Notes: a model not told the origin generated them from the sequence alone. Shown: positions 25,249-34,296, numbered from the stretch's first letter. The stretch is DNA of 53,042 nucleotides from Acidobacteriota bacterium (GCA_024277255.1 JAJRVQ010000066.1:1-53042); one strand, 5' to 3'. Made by a program: numbers and translations.

Positions 25249-26730
25249 ATGTCCCGCTTCGATCCAGAATCCGCCGGCCTGAGCCAGCTCGACGCCCCGC
25301 CGGCGCCCGAGCTGAAGTGGCTGCGCTGGTGCCTGGTGGCCTTCCTGTTCGCCTTCGTGTTCGACTACCGGGCGCCCGACATCAAGTTTGACTCGGAGGA
25401 AACCGGCGGCTCGATCTTCCAGCTCGCCTTTCTCGGCATCGCGCTCGCCGCCGCCGGGCTCTCGCTGCTCATCGGCTGGCGCCATCTGCTGGTCCGGCCC
25501 GGCGCCTATCTCATTCTGTTCTGGTGGGGCTATCTGGCTTTCATGCTGGTGACGGCCTTTCTCCAGGGCAACGAGCCCGGTCGTGTGCTGCGGCTTTTCA
25601 TCACGCCCCTGCTTCTCGGGCTCGGTCTCGCCGTCACTCACATCGCAGCCTGCGCCGGTATGCGCCCGGGCGAGGCGGTGCGCTGGCTGATCGGCGCCTC
25701 GCTGGTGAGCGTGGTATGGACGCTCGGCTTCGGCATCTTCGGCGCCGGCACCGCCATCAACGAGGTGCGCATGGAAATTCTCAGCCCGGCGATCCGTTTC
25801 CTCTTTCCCTGGGTAGCCTGCTCGCTGCTGCTGCGACGCGGCTTCACCTGGTGGACGCCTCTCGTGCTCGCCGTGCCCCTGGTGCCGGCGGTGCTGAGCA
25901 TCACCCGCAGCCTCGCCTTTCCCATCGTGGCCTCGGCGATGGGCGCGACTGTCTGCCTGGTGCTCGGCCTCATGTGGCGGCTCTTTCCGGCGACCCACCC
26001 GATGAAAAAACTCGGCCCCATCGCTGTGGCGGCCGTGGTGGGCCCCGGCCTCATCATCATCATCGGGCTCGCCATGCCCGATATCACAGAGCGCTGGGTG
26101 GAGCGCGCCTTCTACAACAGCGGCGCGGGAGAGGCCACCACCGAGGACGTCTCCTCGCTGATGCGCAAGGCCGAGGCCAAGTCGATGTATGACATCCTGG
26201 CGAAAGAACCCATGTCCTTCATTTACGGACGCGGATTGGGGTCTTCCTACTACTGGGACGAAAGCTATTACCCCGATCTGTTTCAGGTTTACCCGGAGGA
26301 CAGACACCAGTTCGCCGAGGAAATCTACACCGCCGGCCACAGCATCTGGACCTACACCGCGTTCTCCAGCGGCATCATCGGGCTTCTCATGACGCTGGGC
26401 ATGTTCTTCGTGGTGATGATATACAGCCTGCGCGCCGCGTGGGTCAATTCCCGCACCGTGATGGGACGCTGGGCCTGGGACTCGCACCTGCTTTTCCTGC
26501 CCGCCGTCACCATGCTCTCCATCCTCAGCGAGAGCATCACCCGCAATCCATTCGATGAGCGCATGACCGGTGTCATCTTCGGCTTCACCGCTGCGTTGCC
26601 GCAATTCTTCTTCAACCGTGCCTGCTACCTGAGGCATCGCGAGCAGGAGGCAGCCCTCACCCCGCAGTTGATCATCAACGAGGAAGATCTGCCCTCCAAC
26701 TGGGAGGGCGCCTTCCCCGAGCGCGCCTGA
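25249..26730 (+). CDS. Wzy-like O-antigen/exopolysaccharide polymerase
   Basis: A 493-residue multi-pass membrane protein with about eleven hydrophobic segments and a large periplasmic loop (about residues 280-360) containing IYGRGLGSSYYWDESYYPDL and TAGHSIWTYTAFSSGIIGLL. This long loop followed by 'H-S-x-x-x-x-x-x-x-x-G-x-x-G' is characteristic of the O-antigen ligase/polymerase (Wzy_C-like) superfamily. It would join lipid-linked repeat units in the periplasm. Sequence conservation in this family is low, so the call depends on topology and on its place between WcaJ and a glycosyltransferase. Confidence 0.8.
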   Translation: MSRFDPESAGLSQLDAPPAPELKWLRWCLVAFLFAFVFDYRAPDIKFDSEETGGSIFQLAFLGIALAAAGLSLLIGWRHLLVRPGAYLILFWWGYLAFMLVTAFLQGNEPGRVLRLFITPLLLGLGLAVTHIAACAGMRPGEAVRWLIGASLVSVVWTLGFGIFGAGTAINEVRMEILSPAIRFLFPWVACSLLLRRGFTWWTPLVLAVPLVPAVLSITRSLAFPIVASAMGATVCLVLGLMWRLFPATHPMKKLGPIAVAAVVGPGLIIIIGLAMPDITERWVERAFYNSGAGEATTEDVSSLMRKAEAKSMYDILAKEPMSFIYGRGLGSSYYWDESYYPDLFQVYPEDRHQFAEEIYTAGHSIWTYTAFSSGIIGLLMTLGMFFVVMIYSLRAAWVNSRTVMGRWAWDSHLLFLPAVTMLSILSESITRNPFDERMTGVIFGFTAALPQFFFNRACYLRHREQEAALTPQLIINEEDLPSNWEGAFPERA

Positions 26731-26775
26731 TTTCACCTTTGTCTTTGCCTTCGTTTCTCCCGTTTCCCATCCGTC

Positions 26776-28089
26776 ATGAACTCTGTTCTCTATCTGGTTC
26801 TGTCCACCGTCTTCTGGGCCAGCCTGCTCGGCCTGGCGCACACCTACGTGATCTATCCGCTGCTCATGCCACGATTACGGCGCTGGAAAGAACGCCACCA
26901 AAACGGTCCCCGGCCCGTTTTCACCGCAGATGATGCCGACAGCGAATGGCCCTATCTGGTCGTCGCCATGGCCGCTCATAATGAGGAAGCGGTCATCGAG
27001 GCCACCCTGACCAGCATCTTCGCCACCGAATATCCCGCCGCCCGTTTCGAGGTGCTGATCGCCGCCGACAACTGCAGTGATCGGACCCACGAATTCGTCG
27101 AGAGGTTTCAACGTAGTCACCCCAACCTGACCCTCCGCATTTTTCCCGGTCGCAACGGCAAGATCCGCTGCCTCAATCAACTAGTCGCCGAAAACCGCCA
27201 CCGCCTCGCCCATTTCGGCGACTATGTGTTCATCCTCTGCGACGCCAACGTGCGCTGGGCGAAAACCCTGCCCCGGGAACTGGCGCGCCATTTCCGCGAC
27301 CCGCGCGTCGGCCAAGTGGCCGCCAACGTGCTCGACGGTCGCCGCGAACACCACGGCATCGCCGACGAGGAAGAGGCTTATATCAATCGGGAAAACGAAG
27401 TCAAGCGCGCCGAAGGTGTGGTCTGGGGGCGCATGATGGGAGCGGTCGGCGCCTGTTTCGCGATGCGCGGGAGCCTGTTCAGGGAGGTGCCGGAAAATTT
27501 CCGCTCGGATGATTTCACCCACACCATGCACTGTTTCGAGAGCGGCTATGACGCCATCGTGGCGCCGCGAGCGGTCTGTTACGAGGACGTCTCCGAAGAC
27601 ATCGCGGAAGAGTTCGCCCGCAAGCGCCGCATCGCCATCGGCAACCTGCAGAACTTTACCCGCTTCTGGCGGCTGTTCCTGCCCTGGCGCGGCGGCTTCG
27701 GCACTTCCTTCGCCTTCTGGTCGCACAAGGGCCTGCGCTGGTTCGGACCCTTCCTGCTGTGCGCCGCTTTTGTTTCGAGTCTGCTGCTGGCACCGCAACA
27801 CCCCGTATTTGCCCTCGCTCTGGCCGGGCAGATCGGCCTTCTCGGGGCCGCCGTCCTCGACGCCGCCCTGACGAAGCGGGGAGTTCACCTCCGCTTGCCG
27901 CGCTTCGCCCGGTATTTCCTGCTGATGAACCTCGCCCTTATGCTCGGCACCCTGCGTTTCTTTCGCGGCGAGGAAACGGCTTTCTGGGAACCTACCCGGC
28001 GGGTCAACGTCACGCCTTCTTCCCCGCCCGCGCCTTCTTCCCCACCGCGCCCATCCAACCCGGAACCCGCCGTGTCTTCCCGCCGCTGA
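26776..28089 (+). CDS. GT2-family membrane glycosyltransferase
   Basis: A 437-residue processive-type family 2 glycosyltransferase. An N-terminal helix (about 5-28) precedes the GT-A domain: YLVVAMAAHNEEAVIEATL, AADNCSDRTHEF, ILCDANVRW (in place of the DxD), and then RSDDFTHTMHCFESGYDAIV and EEFARKRRIAIGN. The last is a version of the Q/R-x-x-R-W acceptor region. Two or three C-terminal membrane helices follow (about 315-400). It resembles poly-GlcNAc or hyaluronan-type transferases, but the donor is unknown. The last 25 residues, rich in Ser and Pro, are encoded by the pyrimidine-rich leader of the next gene. Confidence 0.88.
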   Translation: MNSVLYLVLSTVFWASLLGLAHTYVIYPLLMPRLRRWKERHQNGPRPVFTADDADSEWPYLVVAMAAHNEEAVIEATLTSIFATEYPAARFEVLIAADNCSDRTHEFVERFQRSHPNLTLRIFPGRNGKIRCLNQLVAENRHRLAHFGDYVFILCDANVRWAKTLPRELARHFRDPRVGQVAANVLDGRREHHGIADEEEAYINRENEVKRAEGVVWGRMMGAVGACFAMRGSLFREVPENFRSDDFTHTMHCFESGYDAIVAPRAVCYEDVSEDIAEEFARKRRIAIGNLQNFTRFWRLFLPWRGGFGTSFAFWSHKGLRWFGPFLLCAAFVSSLLLAPQHPVFALALAGQIGLLGAAVLDAALTKRGVHLRLPRFARYFLLMNLALMLGTLRFFRGEETAFWEPTRRVNVTPSSPPAPSSPPRPSNPEPAVSSRR

Positions 28090-28097
28090 CCTTCGCG

Positions 28098-29387
28098 ATG
28101 TCCTCTCTCCCCGGAAAATCACGCATTCTCATCGCCCACCCCTGGATGGGGCGCGGTGGATCGGAGGCGACCGCCATGTGGTCGCTGCAAGGCCTGCAGG
28201 ATGTCGCCGACGTGGCATTCGCCACGGCCTCGCCATTGGATCTCGACGTCCTCAACGAGGTCTATGGCACCCGTGTTTCGGCGGACAAGATCGAGCTGCT
28301 GCCCGCCCCAAAACTGCCGGGTGTAAACTCCGGCACCCGCCTGGTCCACTGGCAGCGCGCCTGGTTTGAGCGCTTTTGCAAGCGGGTCGCCGGTCGCTTC
28401 GACGTCTGCGTCAGCGCCTACAATCCCATCCATTTCGGGCGTCCGGGGATCCAGTTGATCGGCGATTTCAGTTTCAGCGAAATCTCCCGCCGACGGCTTT
28501 ATCCCAACGCGGAAAAAAAACTTTGTCACCGCCAGTCGCTTTTGCGGCGGCTCTACCTGTCTGCCGGCGATTTCTGCCTGCGTGGCGGGAACGCGCCGCC
28601 GTTTGCGGAACGGGGCGACTGCGCGGTGGCGAACTCCTCATGGAGCGCGGAACGGTTGGAAGAGATCTTCGGCCTCTCCGCGCCAACGGTCCTCTATCCG
28701 CCGTGCCCGGCGGCGCAGCCATCAAATGGAAGTCCGCCGGAATACAACGATGACGGCTTCCGCCCGACCGTTCCCGAGTCGGAGCCGCGGGATCCCTTAG
28801 GCTTTGTTTGCCTCGGAAGGGTCTCGCCCGAAAAGGAGATCGAAACCATGATCGCCGTGCTCGACCGAGTGCGCGCCGCGGGATATCCCGTCACTCTGGA
28901 CATCGCCGGCCACTTCGGCGCGGACGCCTACGCCCGCAAAATGCGGCGACTCATCGAAACGCGCCGCGACTGGATCCGCACGCCGGGCTTTCTCAACCCG
29001 GAAGAGAAGGCCGCGCTGTTCGCCTCGCGCACGTTCGCCATTCACGCCTGCCGCGTGGAGGCCTTTGGCATCGCCGTGGCGGAGATGGCCGCCGGCGGAC
29101 TCATCCCCGTCGTTCCCGGCGAAGGCGGCTCGCGGGAGATCGCCGCCTCGAGCGATCTCGTCTATGGCGATGAAGACGACGCAGTGGCGAAAATTCTCAC
29201 CCTGCTCGAATCACCTCAGCAACTCCCGCTGCTGCGGCAGAAACTCAAATGGAACGCCCGTCAGTTCGAGCCCGAAGCCTTCATGGAAGGCCTCATCGAG
29301 ATCGTCGAGTCCTTTCTCAAGCGACCGCTCTCCTCTTCTTCGTCCCCGTCATCCTCACCCTCATCCACTCCCCACCATGTTGCGTAG
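28098..29387 (+). CDS. GT4-family glycosyltransferase
   Basis: A 429-residue cytoplasmic GT-B enzyme beginning eight bases after the previous stop. The N-terminal domain has ILIAHPWMGRGGSEATAMW, in place of the typical 'G-G-x-E' donor loop. The C-terminal domain starts LGFVCLGRVSPEKEIETMI and has VTLDIAGHFGADAYARKM, then EAFGIAVAEMAAGGLIPVVP, which is the E-x7-E motif of retaining GT4 enzymes. It adds one sugar of the repeat unit; the specificity is unknown. The Ser/Pro C-terminus (SSSSSPSSSPSSTP) is read from the pyrimidine-rich leader of the next gene, whose start overlaps this one by 11 nt. Confidence 0.9.
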   Translation: MSSLPGKSRILIAHPWMGRGGSEATAMWSLQGLQDVADVAFATASPLDLDVLNEVYGTRVSADKIELLPAPKLPGVNSGTRLVHWQRAWFERFCKRVAGRFDVCVSAYNPIHFGRPGIQLIGDFSFSEISRRRLYPNAEKKLCHRQSLLRRLYLSAGDFCLRGGNAPPFAERGDCAVANSSWSAERLEEIFGLSAPTVLYPPCPAAQPSNGSPPEYNDDGFRPTVPESEPRDPLGFVCLGRVSPEKEIETMIAVLDRVRAAGYPVTLDIAGHFGADAYARKMRRLIETRRDWIRTPGFLNPEEKAALFASRTFAIHACRVEAFGIAVAEMAAGGLIPVVPGEGGSREIAASSDLVYGDEDDAVAKILTLLESPQQLPLLRQKLKWNARQFEPEAFMEGLIEIVESFLKRPLSSSSSPSSSPSSTPHHVA

Positions 29388-30261
29388 GCTGTTCCAGCGA
29401 TTCACCGATCCGGTTCACTACCGCAAGCACTGGGGCAACCTGAGGCGAGTGGTACGGCCTCCGCGCCTTCCCCGGCCAACCGGGCTTGGGGAAATACTTG
29501 GCGGCACGGCGGGCGCCCCCCTGCTGGTTATCATCGCCCACCCCGACGACGAGCTTTTCTGTTCCGCGCTGATTTGCGAAGCCGCCGATCTCGGACGGCC
29601 CGTGGAAATCCTCTGCCTCACCCGCGGCGAAGGCGGCCCGACAGGCGGCAGCTCCCGCGACGATCTCGGTCGGCGACGGGAGGCGGAACTGCGGGCTTCG
29701 GGCGCCGCGCTGGGCGTTTCTCAGATCACCTTTCTCGGTCACATCGATCCGGTCGCCTCGCCGTGGCGCACCTACGCGCCCGCCGTCGGCGTCAGCACGC
29801 TGGCTCTCCAATTGCGCGCCTTCATCGACACCCGCGGGCCCTGCGCGGTGGTCACTCATGGGCGCGGCGGTGAGTACTGGCACCCGGCCCATCTGCTGAC
29901 TCACGCCGCCGTGTTTCAGGCCGTCGGTGGCAGGCGACGACCGCGCGTCGCGGTATTGACCCTTCACGCCTGGCAGCCGGATCATCCGTTTCCCGGCCTG
30001 CTCAATCGAGACGACCCGGCGGATCTGATCATTGACGGCACGCCGCATCGGGACGCGCGCCTCGCGGCCCTGCGGGCGCACCAGTCCCAGGCGGACCTTT
30101 TCGCCAGCTTCGGCAAGGGTTCGATCGAAAAATTCCTCGACGGCACGACCCGGGAAGGCTTCCGCGTCTACCCTTCTTCGGTCAATGCACAGACTCGGCC
30201 GGGAGTTTCGAGCGCTTCTCAAGCCTCCCTTGCTGAGCCAGCGGCGGTGACTTCTCGCTGA
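29377..30261 (+). CDS. PIG-L/LmbE-family deacetylase
   Basis: A 294-residue zinc-dependent N-acetyl-glucosaminyl deacetylase-like enzyme. The metal and catalytic motif LVIIAHPDDELFCSAL is at about residues 47-62, GEGGPTG follows, and a second metal motif THGRGGEYWHPAHLLTH is at about 162-178. It would remove an acetyl group from an amino sugar in the polysaccharide or precursor. It overlaps the GT4 gene by 11 nt, and its own 3' end overlaps the convergent flippase gene by 80 nt. The C-terminal 30 residues (Ser/Ala-rich) are dispensable-looking and lie in that overlap. Confidence 0.9.
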   Translation: MLRRLFQRFTDPVHYRKHWGNLRRVVRPPRLPRPTGLGEILGGTAGAPLLVIIAHPDDELFCSALICEAADLGRPVEILCLTRGEGGPTGGSSRDDLGRRREAELRASGAALGVSQITFLGHIDPVASPWRTYAPAVGVSTLALQLRAFIDTRGPCAVVTHGRGGEYWHPAHLLTHAAVFQAVGGRRRPRVAVLTLHAWQPDHPFPGLLNRDDPADLIIDGTPHRDARLAALRAHQSQADLFASFGKGSIEKFLDGTTREGFRVYPSSVNAQTRPGVSSASQASLAEPAAVTSR

Positions 30262-31624
30262 GCGCGGCGGTCACCTTCTCCGCTTCCAGCCTTTTCATCG
30301 AGCGACCGAAACGCAGCGGGTACACCCAGGCGGAGATTACCGCCAGGCAGGCCGCCATGACCGCATACACGCCGAACAATCCGGCGCCTTGGGTCAGCGC
30401 CCAGGCAACCGCGATCAGCACCGTCAGCGACTCGACCACCACCACGCGCACGGCGAAACTCACCTCGCCGATGCCAAGCAGCAGCACCTGGTGAACGTGA
30501 CGCCACAGGTGCAGGGTAAAATAGGCGCCGAACACAGCGAACACCGGACGGCCCATAGCAAACTGCTCCCCGATCCACAGCGGAAACAGCCACGGGCCCA
30601 ACACCACCATGCCACCCAGCGCGGCGATGCCGAAGGCCGGACCCGCCAGGCGAATGCGGCGCGCCGCCCCACGAATCCATGCCACGTCGCCACGCGAATG
30701 AGCGTCCACAATGGCCGGCCACAGCGGAGTGGAGATCATCTGGATGATTCCCGTGGCCGAAAAGTGAACGGTGATCATGATGTTGTAGAGCCCCACCATA
30801 TTGGGCCCGTAGATGCGCCCGATGAGGTAGGCGATGGCGGTGTATTCCACCGCCGCGCTCAGCAAATAGGTTACCGAGAATCGCGCGCCGTCGAACAGCA
30901 GCGGTTTCACCATGGCGCGGCGAAAGCGGGAAAAGCGCGGCCATAGATAAGAGCGCTGCACGAGCAGATGGATGGAATTTCCCAGCTTGGCGAGAGCCAG
31001 GGAACCGTTGAGGGCGATCACCAGGAACTCAACCGTGGGAAAGAACTTGATGCCGACAATCAACGCGGCTGCACCGAGAAAATTCCCCGCCGCGCCCCAG
31101 GTGTTGTTGTAGCGCGTCTCCTGATAGCCATCGCGGGCGCGCTCCATCACCACGCAGATCACCTCCACCCCGACAATGAGAATGGCGATGTTGGCGGCGC
31201 GCCTCATCGAGTCGGCGAAGGGCGCGAAATCCTCGCCAAACAGCGTCTGGATCGGCAGCGAGGCCACCAACACAGCCAGCACCAACGCCGCAGCCAGGGT
31301 GAGGCCGGTGCTCAACAACAATGCGGTGGCAAACACGCCCTTCTCGCGTTCCCTATCATTCTTCGCCAAAGCGCGGGCGATGCCCTGGGTCAGCGCCGGA
31401 CCGATGCCGATGTGCATCATGTCGATGGTGGCCACCACCATGGTGATCGCCGCATAAACGCCGAACTCCTCCATTCCCAGCACCCGGATCGCCACCGGGA
31501 TGGACACCAGCCGCAACAGCACGGTACCGAACTTCGACAGGATAGAAGTCAGCACCGCAAGCCGGATCGAGCGGTTGCGATGACTGCCCTGGCAGGCGTC
31601 CTGAGCTGGGTTGTCGGGCTCCAT
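30182..31624 (-). CDS. Wzx-like oligosaccharide flippase
   Basis: A 480-residue polytopic protein with 12-14 hydrophobic segments, of the polysaccharide-biosynthesis/MATE-like (MOP) superfamily. The N-terminal pattern LAVLTSILSKFGTVLLRLVS ... EEFGVYAAITMV is typical ('L-G-x-E-x-F-G-x-Y'), as is SIHLLVQRSYLWPRFSRF in the centre and ADIVDA-like MISTPLWPAIVDAHSRGDVA after mid-protein. It would flip undecaprenyl-linked repeat units to the periplasm. It runs opposite to the main gene series with an 80-nt tail-to-tail overlap with the deacetylase. The GT4 gene upstream ends 16 nt after its start, so the order of transcription is GT4 then flippase. Confidence 0.88.
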   Translation of the reverse strand: MEPDNPAQDACQGSHRNRSIRLAVLTSILSKFGTVLLRLVSIPVAIRVLGMEEFGVYAAITMVVATIDMMHIGIGPALTQGIARALAKNDREREKGVFATALLLSTGLTLAAALVLAVLVASLPIQTLFGEDFAPFADSMRRAANIAILIVGVEVICVVMERARDGYQETRYNNTWGAAGNFLGAAALIVGIKFFPTVEFLVIALNGSLALAKLGNSIHLLVQRSYLWPRFSRFRRAMVKPLLFDGARFSVTYLLSAAVEYTAIAYLIGRIYGPNMVGLYNIMITVHFSATGIIQMISTPLWPAIVDAHSRGDVAWIRGAARRIRLAGPAFGIAALGGMVVLGPWLFPLWIGEQFAMGRPVFAVFGAYFTLHLWRHVHQVLLLGIGEVSFAVRVVVVESLTVLIAVAWALTQGAGLFGVYAVMAACLAVISAWVYPLRFGRSMKRLEAEKVTAALSEKSPPLAQQGRLEKRSKLPAESVH

Positions 31625-31640
31625 GGAATAGGAAAAGCGG

Positions 31641-32849
31641 CTACAACCCGGCGATGGCGTCGTACAGGCGACTGCCCCGGTTTTTCCAATCGAAGGCCAC
31701 CTCGCTTCTGCGCAAGGCCCCCTTGCTCATGCGATTGAGCCGAGGCACATCGTCCATCGCGGCGAGCACCTCGCGGATCAGCGACGGCATCGTGTCCATC
31801 AGCAACACTTCGTCGGGACTCTGGTGCGGCAGACCCTCGACCGCGTGGCGCAGGCCCGCCAGCGGCAGGCGATGAAACAGGTAATCGAGCGCCTTGAGCT
31901 TGAACCCGCCACCGTGGGTCTCAATGATCAGGCCCATGCGCGCGTCGAGCAGGTAGGGCGTCATCTCCGGCACCTTGCCGACGAAATCGACCGTGGGAAA
32001 CCGCGCCGCGATGGCCCGGCGGAATGTTTCATCGGTCTTGCCGACCACCTGCAGCTCCACCCCGGCCGCGGCAAATTGCGCCGCCGCCACCTCGAGAAAG
32101 GACTCCAGGTTGTGCCGCTTCGCGATCCACTCGAAAGATCCCGACATCACTGCCCGCCGCGGAGTGGCCTCGGTGATCTCCCGATCCGGGAAACGCTCAC
32201 CCTGAAAACCCGGCGTGAGCACCAGATAGCGCTGGTCGGGGAACTGCTCGCGAAAGGCCGCCTCCTCAAATTCGGTGATCGCCGTCACCAGATCCACTCG
32301 GGCGCAGAGCGCCTCCTCCTGGCGCGCATACTTTTCCGCGTCCAGACGCAGCGCGGCGCGTTTCGGCAGCGGTTCATCGAGAGAATATTTGGCAACCTCA
32401 CGACGTACCTTGGCCTCGTGGTTGTGGGAGAGATACACCAGCTTCGGCAGCCGTGAGCCGTTGCGTCCCTTCACCAGTTCGCCGAGAGCCCAGCCCATCG
32501 CCGCATGATCGATCACCACCGCGTCCCAGGATTCCTCGCGCAAGGCGGTCGCCAGCGCAGTCTCCGGCCCGCCGCGCTTCAGACGATAGGAATCGCTCGG
32601 CAGCCGTGTCGCCAGACTGCCGATCCGGCCACCCAGACGCGGACGACCCAGTCTCCACTCCACACCATCGCCATTGGTGAAGCACGACGCAGCGGAACCG
32701 TCGCCGACCGGTCGCTCGTCGTTGTCATGCGCGATGACCGTCAGCGAGACCCCGGTCCCCGCGAATGCCGTGATCAGGCCATCCGAATAGATCAACTCCC
32801 CGCTGTTGGCGGGGCGCGGATATTTTCGAGTCAACCAGAGACAGCGCAT
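31641..32849 (-). CDS. GT4-like glycosyltransferase
   Basis: A 402-residue GT-B fold enzyme. N-terminal MRCLWLTRKYPRPANSGELI with the 'P-x-x-x-G' donor/acceptor loop, central YLSHNHEAKVRREVAKY, and a C-terminal domain with MSGSFEWIAKRHNLESFLEV, VVGKTDETFRRAI, and GGGFKLKALDYLFHRLPLAG. In the last, the usual Glu of 'K-x-x-E-x-x-x' is Asp, a conservative change. It may be retained activity or a divergent subgroup. Start ATG 32849 gives the family's standard N-terminus; a longer frame to 32993 adds non-homologous sequence. It lies 16 nt before the flippase gene. Confidence 0.85.
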   Translation of the reverse strand: MRCLWLTRKYPRPANSGELIYSDGLITAFAGTGVSLTVIAHDNDERPVGDGSAASCFTNGDGVEWRLGRPRLGGRIGSLATRLPSDSYRLKRGGPETALATALREESWDAVVIDHAAMGWALGELVKGRNGSRLPKLVYLSHNHEAKVRREVAKYSLDEPLPKRAALRLDAEKYARQEEALCARVDLVTAITEFEEAAFREQFPDQRYLVLTPGFQGERFPDREITEATPRRAVMSGSFEWIAKRHNLESFLEVAAAQFAAAGVELQVVGKTDETFRRAIAARFPTVDFVGKVPEMTPYLLDARMGLIIETHGGGFKLKALDYLFHRLPLAGLRHAVEGLPHQSPDEVLLMDTMPSLIREVLAAMDDVPRLNRMSKGALRRSEVAFDWKNRGSRLYDAIAGL

Positions 32850-33140
32850 CGTTGGAAAAATGGGTGAAATGTCGAAAGAGTGAGGGGCAACAACGCCGGT
32901 TTCCCAATCAGACAATTTTCCATAAATTACGGAAATTGCAAATATTATAGCCCCAAAACTGATGGCCTTTGGTAGATGGAAACACGGATACACCCGCCAT
33001 CTTCAGCACATTCACTCAATACTTCCTTGAAATTTCCACAATTGTTGGGATATTTCAGATTAATTGTCTTTCATGTAGCCGACCCCGGCCCCTTCCTTGT
33101 CGCGTGATTCGGGAGAAAGCCTGTTTCTCATCCGATCACG
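32850..33140. other. Divergent AT-rich promoter region
   Basis: This 291-nt gap between the leftward GT4 gene and the rightward GT2 gene is AT-rich (about 32925-33080) in an otherwise GC-rich window and should hold promoters for both. A perfect TATAAT is visible for the leftward gene (32949-32944). For the rightward gene, TTGAAA near 33027 is a possible -35, with no good -10. No gene is supported here. Confidence 0.55.
32944..32949 (-). promoter_or_regulatory. Possible -10 element for GT4-flippase operon
   Basis: A perfect TATAAT on the leftward strand, about 95 nt before the ATG at 32849. No good -35 box is found at the expected distance. Confidence 0.35.
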
Positions 33141-34172
33141 ATGCCGACCACCGCCGACCTCTCCCCCGGATCATCCCCCGCTGTTACCGTCATCATTCCG
33201 GCCTTCAACGAGGAGCGCTGGCTGCCGGTTTGTCTGCGGCGCCTCACAGCGGGCACGCTGCCGCGTGATCGCTACGAGATCCTGGTCATCGACAACGGAT
33301 CGACTGATCGCACGCCCGAGATCGCCGCCCGCTTCGCGGATCGGGTCATCACCGTAAAAGGCGGGAACGTCTCCACCATTCGCAACCAGGCCGCGACCCT
33401 GGCCCGTGGCGAGGTGCTGGCGTTTCTCGACGCCGACTGCATCCCCGCCGATGACTGGCTCGAGGCGGGTCTCGCGTCCATCCATCTCGAGCCCTGCGTC
33501 ACCGGGGCCCCCTACTACCTGCCCGAGAACCCCGCCTGGGTGGAGCGCGACTGGGAACCCGTCGCCGGGTCTTCGCCCTCGCGGGAAAAGACCAATTTCG
33601 TTCCCGCCGGCAACCTCTTCATTCACCGCGAGCGCTTTCACCAGCTCGGAGGGTTCAATCCGTCACTCAGCGCCGGCGAAGACAAGGAACTCTGCCTGCG
33701 GGCTTCACGCGACGTCCCCGTCTATCACGACAACCGCATCCGCGTGGTCCACGAGGGCAACCCCAAGACCCTGCGCCAGTTCATGAAGCGCGAAATCTGG
33801 CACGGGCGCGGCATTCTCGAGTCCCTGCGCACCAACTGGCGCGACAAGGTCAGCGCCTGCACCTTCGCCTTTGCGGCCTCGACCCTGCTGCAGCTCGCCG
33901 GTTTGATCGCGCTGCTATTCTGGAGTTCCCCCTGGCTGCTGATCGCCGGCACGCTGGGCGTGCTCGGCACACTGACCCTGGTGCTGGCGCATCGACGCAG
34001 ACAACTGAAAGGGCCCGGCCACACCATCCGTTACGCCTTTCTCAACTACGTCTATTTCCTCGGTCGCTCCGTCGCCCTGTTCAACAACCTGTTCTCCATC
34101 CACTACTACCACGGCATCACCAGCACCAAAGGCACTCCCAAAAAGAGCGCCCCGGAGGCATCTCCGCCGTGA
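33141..34172 (+). CDS. GT2-family glycosyltransferase with membrane helices
   Basis: A 343-residue family 2 enzyme. The GT-A domain starts VTVIIPAFNEERWLPVCLRR, with VIDNGSTDRTPEIA, the metal-binding DxD as FLDADCIPADDWLE, and NFVPAGNLFIHRERFHQLGG followed by AGEDKELCLRAS (catalytic ED). Two membrane helices (about 245-290) and a further amphipathic segment close the protein. It is probably anchored at the inner face of the membrane and adds a sugar to the lipid-linked unit. It is the last gene of the exopolysaccharide region; a family B repeat follows 14 nt after the stop. Confidence 0.9.
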   Translation: MPTTADLSPGSSPAVTVIIPAFNEERWLPVCLRRLTAGTLPRDRYEILVIDNGSTDRTPEIAARFADRVITVKGGNVSTIRNQAATLARGEVLAFLDADCIPADDWLEAGLASIHLEPCVTGAPYYLPENPAWVERDWEPVAGSSPSREKTNFVPAGNLFIHRERFHQLGGFNPSLSAGEDKELCLRASRDVPVYHDNRIRVVHEGNPKTLRQFMKREIWHGRGILESLRTNWRDKVSACTFAFAASTLLQLAGLIALLFWSSPWLLIAGTLGVLGTLTLVLAHRRRQLKGPGHTIRYAFLNYVYFLGRSVALFNNLFSIHYYHGITSTKGTPKKSAPEASPP

Positions 34173-34185
34173 TTGAATGGACGCA

Positions 34186-34254
34186 GCCTCAAGGAGGAGC
34201 GCTTTGCAAGCGCCCGCCCGGGCAATCCGGCGGTTGCAAACCGCCGCTCCTTGA
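34186..34254. repeat. Palindromic repeat family B, copy 2
   Basis: 69 nt, aligned without gaps to the copy at 10193-10261. The outer stem TCAAGGAG/CTCCTTGA is identical, the inner stem is GGCGGTT-GCA-AACCGCC, and a second is GCGCTT-TGC-AAGCGC. Several differences from copy 1 keep the pairing. Confidence 0.85.
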
Positions 34255-34296
34255 AAACGACTCGCACCGTCCTGGCGCGGATGCTCCGGCGCCCGG

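Noticed and set aside
25144..26841. Leftward open frame of 565 codons
   Set aside because: Antisense to the polymerase gene, rich in charged residues and His, with no recognisable domain.
21576..34172. Exosortase/PEP-CTERM-linked polysaccharide system
   Set aside because: No exosortase and no PEP-CTERM tails in the visible proteins.
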